From positions 1-52,700 of the forward strand of contig PWJZ01000075.1 in assembly GCA_003559855.1 (NCBI GenBank): a stretch of 52,700 nucleotides of DNA, written 5' to 3'. Each line of letters opens with the position of its first letter. The stretch's first letter is position 1. Source of the stretch: Bacteroidales bacterium (GTDB taxonomy: Bacteria > Bacteroidota > Bacteroidia > Bacteroidales > UBA7960). A program made the position numbers and the translations under genes. Under the pieces are notes generated by a model. It saw nothing but the letters and a program-made list of their open reading frames with translations, had not been told where the DNA came from and ran no database searches. Below, in pieces: positions 8,300 to 17,187 of the stretch.

Positions 8300-10531
8300 A
8301 TGAAGCATATTTTTTTATTTTTTTTGTTATTGCAATTTTCGTTAAGTTCTTTCTTTGGTCAGGAGGCAATGCCTTTTTTATCCGGCTTTGATGAACCGGA
8401 AGATTTGAAACATAAAGAGTTTTACATGCCTTACGAAAAAATCGGCTCTGTTGAGCTTAACCCGCAGATTTGGGATGTAAAATCGTACTCTGCCGGCGCT
8501 AAGCTATTCATTGAGCTGTTTGATGATAAATCTTATTTAACCACTATTGACCGTGTAAACCGAAACGTAAACGGTACTTTGTCAATTCGCTCCAGGTTTG
8601 ATGATTATCCTATGGGATATATTATTTTAAATAAAACGGATGGATATGTCACTGCTTCGATAAGGCTGCCGGAAAAGAATGAGAGATACAGTATTAATAC
8701 CGATGCTGAAAGCGGTTTAACTTACCTCAAGCGTCTTGATGTTCCAAAAATAGATTTCATTGAAAGCGGCCCTCCGTTAGTTGCTGATAAATACCCGCAA
8801 CTGGATAAAAAGCAATTGGAAAGGCTTAAAGAAGCCGCTGAAAAAAACTACAGAGACACTGCCAACGTGGATGTGATGATTGTTTATACTCCAACGGCTG
8901 AAGGCTGGGCGAACGCTAACCAGGGCTCTATTAACAATACCATTGCTATGGCCATGGAAAAAGCTCAATTGGCATTGGAAAACAGCGAAACCAAAATGAA
9001 TGTAACGCTTGTACATTCAAACCTGGTGAATTATACTGAAAGCGGTAATTCTGTTACTGATTTGCAGGGGTTAACATATGGCCACGGGCCATTCGGTGAA
9101 GTTCACCAGTGGAGGGAAATTTACGGAGCCGATTTGGTAGCTCTTTTTGCACATGTTTCTGATGTGGGAGGAATTGCATGGCTTCTTACAAATAAATTTG
9201 GGAGCCCTTCATGGGGTTTTTCCCTTACCCGTGTGCAGCAGGCCGGTACTTCATATACCCATGTCCATGAGATGGGGCACAATATGGGCTGTCATCATCA
9301 CAAAGAACAAAATACGCAGCCCGGACCCACAAACTGGTCGAACTGGCCGGAAAATATCTGGTCAGCCGGCTGGAGGTGGCTTGGAATGAACAACCAGATG
9401 TTTTGCACAGTTATGACTTACACAAGCGGTGAGTATTTTCCGGATAGTTTAGATGCAACCAGGGTTCCATACCTTTCCAATCCTGACATTGAATTCCTGG
9501 AGGGGATGACAGGACATCCTGCAGATGGTGATAATGCGCGGACATTGAGGGAGATAAGGCATGTCATTGCTGCTTATAAGCAACCAACCTTATTTACACT
9601 TACCCTGGAGGCTGATCCTCCTGAAGGTGGTATTGTAGAAGGTGGTGGTGAGCATGGGGCAGGGCAGATGGTAGCTGTTTCCTGCACGGTAAATGAAGAG
9701 TTCTTTTTTATTAACTGGACAGACGAAGACGGTAATGTGGTTAGTGAAGATGAAAGCTTTGAATACCAGATGCCGCCCGAAGATATTACCCTCACAGCCA
9801 ACTTTAGCGGAGTTCCCGTATATGATCTTGTTATTGTTCCAAATCCTGAAGAAGGCGGTACCGTTGAAGGTGAAGGCGAATACTATATGGACGAAGAAGT
9901 GGAAATTTTTGCCGAAGCAAATAAAGGCTGGGAATTCATCGACTGGGCAGGCGATATTGAATATGCAGATGACCCCGGATCGGCTGTAACAACAGTAACC
10001 ATGCCGGCCGAAGATATCAGCCTGACAGCTGTTTTTGACCAATTACCCAAATATGACCTTACTCTCAAAGCAAATCCCGAAGAAGGAGGTATTGTTGAAG
10101 GTTATGGTAGCTACGAAGAAGGGGAAGAGGTAATTATTAAAGCAACTCCTGTTGATATTGACTGGGAGTTCAAAAATTGGACCGGCAATACGGAATATGT
10201 TGATGATCCTGATATTGCTACAGCAACCGTAATTATGCCCGCTAAGGATATTGCCCTTACAGCAAACTTCCTGGCTCTATACGTTGAAGAAAAAATTATC
10301 GATGAAGTAAAAATATTTCCCAATCCCGCACACAACAAGTTTACTGTCGAAGCAAACGATATTATAGAACAGGTCCGGCTGATAGATATACGTGGACAAG
10401 TTATCAGGGAAAGAGCGGTTAATGCAATGCATGTGGAAATATACGTAAAAGATCTGCATACAGGCCTGTACTTTATGCAGGTATATACATCAAACAGCGT
10501 AATGACCAAAAGGGTAAAGATCGTCCGTTAA
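8300..10531 (+). CDS. Secreted metzincin metalloprotease with T9SS type A sorting domain
   Basis: 743 residues. Order: signal peptide (1-20), prodomain (about 40-165), catalytic domain (about 190-430), three divergent InlB-type B-repeats (about 435-645), and a T9SS type A tail (about 660-743: VKIFPNPAHNKF, LIDIRGQVI, GLYFMQVYT, KRVKIVR). The zinc site is H323-E-x-x-H327-x-x-G330-x-x-H333, the metzincin signature, with a plausible Met-turn in TVMTYTSG shortly after. It resembles reprolysin-like (M12B) enzymes. It would be exported by the type IX system and act on proteins outside the cell. The B-repeats (each with TLTANF, SLTAVF or ALTANF ends) probably space or anchor the enzyme. Confidence 0.85.
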   Translation: MKHIFLFFLLLQFSLSSFFGQEAMPFLSGFDEPEDLKHKEFYMPYEKIGSVELNPQIWDVKSYSAGAKLFIELFDDKSYLTTIDRVNRNVNGTLSIRSRFDDYPMGYIILNKTDGYVTASIRLPEKNERYSINTDAESGLTYLKRLDVPKIDFIESGPPLVADKYPQLDKKQLERLKEAAEKNYRDTANVDVMIVYTPTAEGWANANQGSINNTIAMAMEKAQLALENSETKMNVTLVHSNLVNYTESGNSVTDLQGLTYGHGPFGEVHQWREIYGADLVALFAHVSDVGGIAWLLTNKFGSPSWGFSLTRVQQAGTSYTHVHEMGHNMGCHHHKEQNTQPGPTNWSNWPENIWSAGWRWLGMNNQMFCTVMTYTSGEYFPDSLDATRVPYLSNPDIEFLEGMTGHPADGDNARTLREIRHVIAAYKQPTLFTLTLEADPPEGGIVEGGGEHGAGQMVAVSCTVNEEFFFINWTDEDGNVVSEDESFEYQMPPEDITLTANFSGVPVYDLVIVPNPEEGGTVEGEGEYYMDEEVEIFAEANKGWEFIDWAGDIEYADDPGSAVTTVTMPAEDISLTAVFDQLPKYDLTLKANPEEGGIVEGYGSYEEGEEVIIKATPVDIDWEFKNWTGNTEYVDDPDIATATVIMPAKDIALTANFLALYVEEKIIDEVKIFPNPAHNKFTVEANDIIEQVRLIDIRGQVIRERAVNAMHVEIYVKDLHTGLYFMQVYTSNSVMTKRVKIVR

Positions 10532-10603
10532 AAGAAACAGGTCAGGGGAGGATTTCAAAAACCCCCCCGGGTATTTAATAAAAGAGCATTTGCCCAAAAA
10601 AGA

Positions 10604-10630
10604 AGCCACCCTGTACGAAACAGGGTGGCT
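10604..10630. terminator. Perfect 11-bp hairpin after the metalloprotease gene
   Basis: AGCCACCCTGT (10604-10614) pairs perfectly with ACAGGGTGGCT (10620-10630) around a 5-nt loop. There is no T tract on the plus strand. On the minus strand the stem is followed by TCTTTTTT. It is likely a terminator or mRNA-stabilising hairpin. Confidence 0.6.
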
Positions 10631-10914
10631 CCAAACCCAATTAACCTTAACCAAGAACCAAAAAACAATTAATTAATGCATCAATTATGAAACAAGCACT
10701 AATTATGTTTTAATGTATGGCTAAATTAGTTGGTTATTGAAAAGGTTCTTTAGGTGAAACACTGAATTTTTTACGCCCGGAAATAAAATAATAACGAAAC
10801 ATTCTTATTGAAAATGCTTGCCGGTATACAGATTGCCTCAAGCTGTGCCGTCAATTATCAGGATCTTTTAAAAAGCAGGTATATTGCCCGGCTACGGATA
10901 GAACCTGATTAAAA
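10631..10914. other. Non-coding spacer between metalloprotease and riboflavin synthase
   Basis: No credible gene. An 8-codon frame (ATG at 10687, encoding MKQALIMF) follows the hairpin but cannot be supported as a gene. I looked for an FMN riboswitch upstream of the riboflavin gene and saw none of its conserved blocks. Confidence 0.4.
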
Positions 10915-10946
10915 TTTGAATAATATGCAGGAATGTTGTAAATTTG
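10915..10946 (+). promoter_or_regulatory. Promoter of riboflavin synthase gene
   Basis: TTTG at 10915-10918, 20 nt, then TAAATTTG at 10939-10946: a good Bacteroidota promoter, about 88 nt upstream of the ribE start. Confidence 0.5.
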
Positions 10947-11033
10947 AATGGTTTATAAATTCTTAATCGTGAACGAAAATCGCTCAATTAGTGTTAAAAT
11001 AGAATATATTATAAATTTAAAAAAGATAAAATT

Positions 11034-11645
11034 ATGTTTACGGGAATAGTTGAGATAACAGGCAAAGTGGTTAATATCGAAAAGGACAGGGGTAATATTG
11101 ATTTTACGATAGAAACGGATATTGCTGATGAGTTGAAAATTGACCAGAGCATAGCTCATGATGGTATTTGTTTGACCATAGTGGATGTTGATAAAGAAAG
11201 AAAGCGATATAAGGTAACTGCTATCCAGGAAACTCTTGATAAGACCAATATGCGTACCTGGGATATTGGCTATGAAGTCAATCTTGAACGTTGTATGCGC
11301 ATTGACGGCAGGCTTGACGGGCATATAGTGCAGGGTCATGTTGACCAGACTGCTATATGCACAAAAGTTGAGGAGTTTGACGGAAGCTGGAAGTTTTATT
11401 TTGAATATGATCCGGGTCCGAAAAATATTACGGTTGAAAAGGGCTCTATTTCGGTAAATGGTGTCAGTCTCACGGTGGTTGATTCCGAGCCCAATATGTT
11501 TTCGGTAGCTATAATACCATACACCTATGAAGTAACCAATTTCAAGGATTTTAAAAAAGGCAGTGTCGTAAACATTGAGTTTGACATCATTGGTAAATAC
11601 GTGGCAAGATTACTGGAGCAGCATTTTGAGGCAAAAAAAAGTTAA
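11034..11645 (+). CDS. ribE: Riboflavin synthase alpha chain
   Basis: 203 residues, the usual length. It converts two 6,7-dimethyl-8-ribityllumazine molecules to riboflavin plus 5-amino-6-ribitylamino-uracil in the cytoplasm. The two tandem lumazine-binding barrels are visible: the first opens with MFTGIVE and has DGICLTIVD (about 40-50); the second has GHIVQGHVDQTA (about 98-109) and SISVNGVSLTVVD (about 142-154). It stands alone on the plus strand with its own promoter and a strong terminator. No other riboflavin gene is in the window. Confidence 0.93.
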   Translation: MFTGIVEITGKVVNIEKDRGNIDFTIETDIADELKIDQSIAHDGICLTIVDVDKERKRYKVTAIQETLDKTNMRTWDIGYEVNLERCMRIDGRLDGHIVQGHVDQTAICTKVEEFDGSWKFYFEYDPGPKNITVEKGSISVNGVSLTVVDSEPNMFSVAIIPYTYEVTNFKDFKKGSVVNIEFDIIGKYVARLLEQHFEAKKS

Positions 11646-11703
11646 GGCTGGCCGGGATATGCTTTTTGATTATTAGCACCTGACAACCCGAACTGAAAAA
11701 TGG

Positions 11704-11741
11704 AAGGGCGGAGTTAGTACCTCCGCCCTTATTATATTTTT
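11704..11741. terminator. Bidirectional rho-independent terminator
   Basis: AAGGGCGGAG (11704-11713) and CTCCGCCCTT (11721-11730) form a perfect 10-bp stem with a 7-nt loop, followed by ATTATATTTTTTT. It closes ribE on the plus strand and lies immediately after the convergent peptidase gene ending at 11742. Confidence 0.85.
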
Positions 11742-13853
11742 TTATTCCCTGATAAGCCCTCTTTGTCTGAGCAGTGGTTCTATTTCAGGTTCTTTGCCTC
11801 TGAAGTTCACATACAGGTCCATTGCTTCTTTTGTTCCACCTGTTTCCAGTATGTTTTCGCGGAATGATTGCGCTGTCGGCTGATGGAAAAAATCATCCGT
11901 TTCACGGAATGCTTCAAAAGCATCGGCATCGAGCAGCCCTGACCATATGTAACTGTAATATCCTGCATGATATCCACCGGCAAAGATATGATTGAAATAG
12001 GTGCTGCGGTACCTGAAAATGATTTCATGCATAAGTCCGATTCTTTCTATACATTCTTCTTCGAACCGGTCAATATTGATCTCTTTCTTTTCTTCCAGGG
12101 TATGATAGTCCATATCGAGATATGAAGCAGCGAGATATTCTACTGTAGCGAATCCCTGGTTGTGGTGTGAGCTGCGAATCATCCTGTCGACAAGGTTGTC
12201 GGGTATGGGTTCTCCGGTAGCGTAGTGTCTTGCGACCATTTGCATTATTTCGGGCTCATTGATCCAGTTTTCCATGATCTGTGAAGGCAATTCAACAAAA
12301 TCGCGGGGTACGGATGTGCCTGCAAGGCTTGGATATGTTACGTTTGATAATAATCCATGCAGTGCATGTCCGAATTCATGGAAGAAAGTTTCGGTTTCCC
12401 TGAATGTCAACAGCGCCGGCTTATCGCCTGATGGTCTTGAAAAATTGCAGACTATCTTAACAATGGGATGGATAAAGTTACCGTCTCTGTCAATTTGCTG
12501 TGACCTGAAGCTGCTCATCCATGCACCTCCTCTCTTGCTTTCTCTGGGATGAAAATCCATATACATCAGCCCCAGATGCGAGCCGTCTTCATCAAAGACT
12601 TCATAAACGGTGGCTTCTTCGTGATACAGAGGCACATCGGTACGTTCTTCGAAACTAAGACCCCATAGTTTGTTGGTGACCATAAAAATCCCGTCGCGAA
12701 CATTGTTAAGTTCAAAATAAGGTCGTATTAACTCTTCATCAAGGTCATATTTTTCTTTTCTGACTTTTTCAGCATAATAGCGCCAGTCCCATGGAGTCAG
12801 TTTAAAAGCGCCCTCTTCTTTGTCTATCATAGCCTGAAGTTGGTCTGCTTCTGCTTTAGCGATAGGTAAAGCAGCTTCCCAAAGTTCGTCAAGAAATTCA
12901 TATACGGTTTCAGGTGTCTGTTCCATGTTTTCTTCAAGAACAAATTGGGCGTGATTATCATATCCGAGCATTCTTGCCCTTTCCAGCCTCAGATTAACGA
13001 TCTCTTTGATATTTTCCTTGTTATCATACTCATTATTATTATCACCACGCATTATGTAACCAAGCTTCATTTCCATGCGTTTTGCACGATTATCGGCATA
13101 AGTGAGAAATGGTTTTACACTTGGATTATGCAATGTAAAGACCCATCCTTCATCATAGCCTCTGTTTCGAGCTTCTTCAGCAGCAGATTCAATAAGCGAA
13201 GAAGGCAGCCCCGAAAGGTCTTTTTCGTCGGTAATATGCAATTCAAAATTGTTTGTTTCCGCCAATACATTTTGACCGAACTGAAGGGTAAGTACCGATA
13301 ATTTTTCATTAATTTCACGGAACCTTTCCCTCTTTTCTTCAGGCAAACCGGCGCCGTTTCTGATAAATCTTTTATGCGTCCGCTCCAAAAGCCGCTTTTG
13401 CTCCGCTGTCAGGTCCAGTTCATCCTTTTGATTGAATATCTCATCAACTCTTTCAAAAAGATCGAGATTCAGAAAAATATTGTTTGAATGTGCCGACAGC
13501 TTTGGTGAGATTTCCTTTGCCAGTTCTTGGATCTCATCGCAAATGTTGGCAGAGTTGTAGTTGAAAAACACCCTGGATGTTCGTGTAAGCAGATCGCCGC
13601 TGTATTCCAGGGCTTCTATTGTGTTTGCAAAAGTCGGGGCGTCAGGATTTTCTATTATGGCTTGAATTTCAGCCTCCTGCTCCTCAATGCCCTTTTCTAT
13701 TGCAGGTAAAAAATGTTTGTTCTCTATCTCATCAAAGGGAGGAACCCCGAAAGGAGTTTCATACTCGCTGAAAAAAGGATTATCAACATCCATTTCGCAA
13801 GATAATAACAATACAAACACCGATAAAACGGAATAAATAAAGATTTTTTTCAT
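11742..13853 (-). CDS. dcp: M3-family peptidyl-dipeptidase lipoprotein (Dcp-like)
   Basis: 703 residues. It begins with a lipoprotein signal (FVLLLSC, Cys at about 19), so it is probably anchored in the envelope. The M3 zinc site is H492-E-F-G-H496 in a FHEFGHALHGL segment; the downstream metal-ligand Glu is probably in DFVELPSQIMENW. The C-terminal GGYHAGYYSYIWS motif is typical of Dcp/oligopeptidase A enzymes, which cut dipeptides from the C-terminus of peptides. Length fits Dcp. A TAAATTTG box on the minus strand (13897-13904) could be its -7 element. It shares a convergent terminator with ribE. Confidence 0.88.
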   Translation of the reverse strand: MKKIFIYSVLSVFVLLLSCEMDVDNPFFSEYETPFGVPPFDEIENKHFLPAIEKGIEEQEAEIQAIIENPDAPTFANTIEALEYSGDLLTRTSRVFFNYNSANICDEIQELAKEISPKLSAHSNNIFLNLDLFERVDEIFNQKDELDLTAEQKRLLERTHKRFIRNGAGLPEEKRERFREINEKLSVLTLQFGQNVLAETNNFELHITDEKDLSGLPSSLIESAAEEARNRGYDEGWVFTLHNPSVKPFLTYADNRAKRMEMKLGYIMRGDNNNEYDNKENIKEIVNLRLERARMLGYDNHAQFVLEENMEQTPETVYEFLDELWEAALPIAKAEADQLQAMIDKEEGAFKLTPWDWRYYAEKVRKEKYDLDEELIRPYFELNNVRDGIFMVTNKLWGLSFEERTDVPLYHEEATVYEVFDEDGSHLGLMYMDFHPRESKRGGAWMSSFRSQQIDRDGNFIHPIVKIVCNFSRPSGDKPALLTFRETETFFHEFGHALHGLLSNVTYPSLAGTSVPRDFVELPSQIMENWINEPEIMQMVARHYATGEPIPDNLVDRMIRSSHHNQGFATVEYLAASYLDMDYHTLEEKKEINIDRFEEECIERIGLMHEIIFRYRSTYFNHIFAGGYHAGYYSYIWSGLLDADAFEAFRETDDFFHQPTAQSFRENILETGGTKEAMDLYVNFRGKEPEIEPLLRQRGLIRE

Positions 13854-14043
13854 GACTTTAGTTGTTTTTGATTTAAGTTAAGATGATGCTTTGGTCCAAA
13901 TTTAGCCGTGCAAGTTACAAAAATAACTTGATTTATAAAAATAACTGTTAAAGTTTTTGCTTTCATTTTGATGCCGATATTATTTTTTATGGTTTTTTCC
14001 GGTCATTATGCATTTTATTTCCGGGATTGTGTCAGCCGGATTA

Positions 14044-16677
14044 TTATTCAATCAATAAGGCGTTAAACAGCATTTTATAGGTAGCCGGTGTTGAAGCTCT
14101 GAATTGTGGGTTAAATGTAAACAATACTATTTGACCTTTTCCTTTTGCCAGCCATACTGCGGCTGATTTTTCACTTAACAGTTTTTCTTTTTCGGCATAA
14201 CCGCTCATAAGTATATTTTCTTTGGCAAAAGTGGCAATAACGCGTCTGTCCATATCAAAATAAGGTATAGACGTTGCAAATACGGGGCTGCCGCGATGAA
14301 AAACGCCGGTTTTATTTGGCATACCAAGTGTTACGGGGTGGTCTTTCAAAATTTTGATCCTTAACAATGCTCCCGGCACATATAAACCTTCTTTTGCAAG
14401 CCCGGCAGAGATATCTCTGAAGGGAAGCTGAAATTCTTGTTTATCCTCATCTTTTCCAAAGCTCAAAGCACCCGTGAAAAGACCTGCCGACCTTCGCCAT
14501 GCAACCACGGTGCCACCGTTGTCTATAAAAGAGAGTATGTTTTCCAGCCCTTCGCTGCCCATGCCGCGAGTGTATTCGGGAGGATACCGTGAAATGATCA
14601 TCCTGCCGTTTCGCTCATATTTGCCGCTTAACAGTACGGAAGGATTTTCGTCGGAAAAAACCATCAGATCGAAATTATCTGTAAGATCGGTATCCCTTAG
14701 ATCTTCAGGCCGTAAAGCCCGGTAAGGAATGTGATATTTGTCAAAAAGATATCTCGTCCATCCGCCGTCCATATCATGAAACCAGCTTTCCATCAGCGCT
14801 ATTCGTGGTAATTCTGTCCTTTTTTTGTTAATGGTTATGTCTTGGGTTATATAAGCTGGTCCGGTATGGAGTTGATCAATAATATCATCAAGCTTGCCGT
14901 TTTTTTCGATTATAAAACTGCCGGCCGGGTATTTAATATTATCATATTCAACCGGCCCGGTGGTTCTGTAGACCGCAAACCCTTTGCCCAGAGCTGCAAA
15001 TGCTGCTTTGTAGCTTTCGTTGTTTGTAGCGGTGAAAAGTACTTTTTCAAAAACCTGCGGTTTTTTGGTGTGAATTGAGAAAGGCATGTTGAGTTCTTCG
15101 AGCATATTTTCCATTACGGGATGTCTTGAATTGATTTCCACGGCTTCAACACCTTTATGAAGGGGCAACGACCATGTTGTGATGTCGTAGGGTCGTATCA
15201 TTTCACCTCCTGGTGTGTAATGACGTGCCGGGAATTTTTGATTCTCCATGATTTCCTTTATAAAGGCGCGATAAGGTTGTGCAAGCGGCACTACCAGATC
15301 GCCCGGCTTATAATATCGGTTTTCCACTTCAATATCTTGTTTTATACTGTAGACTTTTATACCATGTTTATCCAGCAGGTTTACCAATTCTACAAGTTCG
15401 CTTTGATCATGTTGCTTCAGCGGTAAAATATAGTAATAGGGAGGTTTTGTCTTGCCTCTTATTACTTCTCTTTTGCAATATTCATTGCGAAACCGCAGTA
15501 TTTCTTCACGATGTATGGCTGCTGTTCTGAGATATGAGAAGGTGTTTTGTTTTTCATATTCCAATATGTCTGACAGTCGCCACCAACCACCTTCCCAGGG
15601 TTTCGGCAGATTGATGCTTATGGCATATTCGCCCAGGCCTTTGCCGATTGTGCGAAGTTCATTGGGTTCGACATATATAGGAGATGCCAGGTTAACACTT
15701 GCCGCTTCCGACAACATTCCTATAACGCCTTTCCATATGCTTGTGGTGGTTGCTCCGGGCCAGTAATCATCAAACAAATAATTTACTGAAATACCGGTTA
15801 AACCGGCTTCCGTCATTTCTGTAAGAGCCCTTGAACCAAAAACACGCATCCAGTTCCATATGCCTGCATCGACATTCTCGGCTATGGGGTCGTGCGGCGG
15901 GGAAACAAAATACCGGGGTCCGGTTGAACCCATCTGATGTTTCTCAACCATAACATGCGGAAACCAATCTGTATTATAAATACGCGCTACAGCAAGGTTT
16001 TCGGATTGAGTCAATGTTATGAAATCGCGGTTTATATTATGTCCTACATATTTGTGATAAACTCCCGGCATGCTGCTGCCTTCGTAACGGGTATCCTTAT
16101 ATTCGTAGTAATGGTCGACGATCATGTTCATCCCGTCCGGATTATGACACAAAACTATCATGCAAACGGTATTATCCGCTATCTTTTTGAATGCCGGATC
16201 GCCTGATGTTATCAGCTCATAGGCAATAACGGGCGCCGCCTGCGACGGGCCCACTTCAGTGGAGTGCATCGACATGGTTAAAAGCACAAATACCCTGCCT
16301 TCTGAAATTAAAGAATCCTGCTGTTCGAAAGTGAGTTGATGATTTAATGCCAGCTCACGGTTTATGCTTTTTAGATCATCAAGCCCGGATATATTTGCTT
16401 CTGATGATATCAAAGCAAGGTAAAGAGGCTTTCCCATTTCGGAGTTACCAATCTTTTCCAATGTTATTTTTGGCGAGGAAGCATCCAGCTTTTTAAAATA
16501 ATCTACCAATTGCTCATACCTGAAAAGCTTGTAATCTTCGCCGGGTTTAAATCCAAAATGTGATTCGGGAGTGGGTATGCCTGCATATGTGGAGTTTGTA
16601 TATAAGATTGTTAAAATTGCAATCAAAATGAGTTTTGAAACAGATAAACTGCGAAATTTGAATGATCTTAATTTCAT
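14044..16677 (-). CDS. Secreted M14-family zinc carboxypeptidase
   Basis: 877 residues with a signal peptide (about 1-32, ending in TNSTYA). The M14 domain occupies about residues 45-370: zinc ligands H138 and E141 in MHSTEVG and H247 in VEKHQMG, a substrate-binding Arg in NINRDF, and a catalytic Glu probably in SEAASVN. The long C-terminal half has no motif I recognise beyond a region (about 640-750) with FSDENPSV and GGTVVAWR segments that may be a Rossmann/ThuA-like fold. Such enzymes trim peptides outside the cytoplasm. It follows the Dcp-like gene on the same strand after 190 bp but need not be co-transcribed with it. Confidence 0.8.
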   Translation of the reverse strand: MKLRSFKFRSLSVSKLILIAILTILYTNSTYAGIPTPESHFGFKPGEDYKLFRYEQLVDYFKKLDASSPKITLEKIGNSEMGKPLYLALISSEANISGLDDLKSINRELALNHQLTFEQQDSLISEGRVFVLLTMSMHSTEVGPSQAAPVIAYELITSGDPAFKKIADNTVCMIVLCHNPDGMNMIVDHYYEYKDTRYEGSSMPGVYHKYVGHNINRDFITLTQSENLAVARIYNTDWFPHVMVEKHQMGSTGPRYFVSPPHDPIAENVDAGIWNWMRVFGSRALTEMTEAGLTGISVNYLFDDYWPGATTTSIWKGVIGMLSEAASVNLASPIYVEPNELRTIGKGLGEYAISINLPKPWEGGWWRLSDILEYEKQNTFSYLRTAAIHREEILRFRNEYCKREVIRGKTKPPYYYILPLKQHDQSELVELVNLLDKHGIKVYSIKQDIEVENRYYKPGDLVVPLAQPYRAFIKEIMENQKFPARHYTPGGEMIRPYDITTWSLPLHKGVEAVEINSRHPVMENMLEELNMPFSIHTKKPQVFEKVLFTATNNESYKAAFAALGKGFAVYRTTGPVEYDNIKYPAGSFIIEKNGKLDDIIDQLHTGPAYITQDITINKKRTELPRIALMESWFHDMDGGWTRYLFDKYHIPYRALRPEDLRDTDLTDNFDLMVFSDENPSVLLSGKYERNGRMIISRYPPEYTRGMGSEGLENILSFIDNGGTVVAWRRSAGLFTGALSFGKDEDKQEFQLPFRDISAGLAKEGLYVPGALLRIKILKDHPVTLGMPNKTGVFHRGSPVFATSIPYFDMDRRVIATFAKENILMSGYAEKEKLLSEKSAAVWLAKGKGQIVLFTFNPQFRASTPATYKMLFNALLIE

Positions 16678-16886
16678 AAGTAATAACTTTAATGGATTAA
16701 AATGGTAAAATTAATAATTTTCTTTTCTTATCCGCTATAATAAGCGGAAGTTAAATTTTTTCGGAAAGCTTTTTTAAGTTAAATATAAGGGATGATACAT
16801 CTTATGGTTTATGTTTATTGACAGCCGTATGGGTTTTCATAACCGGTATTTTTTATTTTATCATACATACATAACAGGGGGGTGAG

Positions 16887-16971
16887 TGCCCGGGGCCGGA
16901 CTCGAACCGGCACGGCTACAATAGCCACAGGATTTTAAGTCCTGCGTGTCTACCAATTCCACCACCTGGGC
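16887..16971 (-). tRNA. tRNA-Leu (anticodon UAA)
   Basis: An 85-nt class II tRNA on the minus strand. The anticodon stem-loop is CAGGA-CTTAAAA-TCCTG, giving UAA. It has the long variable arm of tRNA-Leu and a T arm with GGTTCGAGTCC. The acceptor arm starts GCCCAGG and ends CCCGGGC plus A, so position 5 (A) faces C at 68: an A-C mismatch where G-C is normal. Confidence 0.92.
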
Positions 16972-16983
16972 AATGGTTATTAC

Positions 16984-17004
16984 AAAAAAACCTCTTTAAA
17001 GAGG
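16984..17004 (-). terminator. Small hairpin with T tract between two tRNAs
   Basis: On the minus strand CCTCTTTAAAGAGG is followed by seven T residues. It lies after tRNA-Gly and before tRNA-Leu, so it may terminate the former. The stem is short. Confidence 0.4.
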
Positions 17005-17009
17005 CTTTG

Positions 17010-17082
17010 AGCGGAAAACGGGACTCGAACCCGCGACCCCAACCTTGGCAAGGTTGTGCTCTACCAGCTGAGCTATTTCCGC
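17010..17082 (-). tRNA. tRNA-Gly (anticodon GCC)
   Basis: A 73-nt tRNA on the minus strand. Acceptor GCGGAAA pairs with TTTCCGC. The anticodon arm is CAACC-TTGCCAA-GGTTG, giving GCC. D arm AGCTCAGCTGGTAGAGC and T arm GGGTTCGAGTCCC are intact. Confidence 0.95.
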
Positions 17083-17100
17083 ATGGGCTGATTTGCAGTG

Positions 17101-17108
17101 CAAATATA
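17101..17108 (-). promoter_or_regulatory. -7 box of the tRNA-Gly promoter
   Basis: TATATTTG on the minus strand, 18 nt upstream of the tRNA 5' end, matches TAnnTTTG. A T-rich run ending in TTTG lies 15 nt further upstream, a little closer than usual. Confidence 0.45.
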
Positions 17109-17187
17109 CGGAATTTTTAAAATCAAAAAAACTTTTTTATACTTTTTTTAGCCGTGTTGCCGATGTGCCGGAAAAGAAGGCTGCAAT

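Noticed and set aside
10631-11033. FMN riboswitch upstream of riboflavin synthase
   Set aside because: None of the conserved FMN-riboswitch blocks was found; a simple promoter explains the region.
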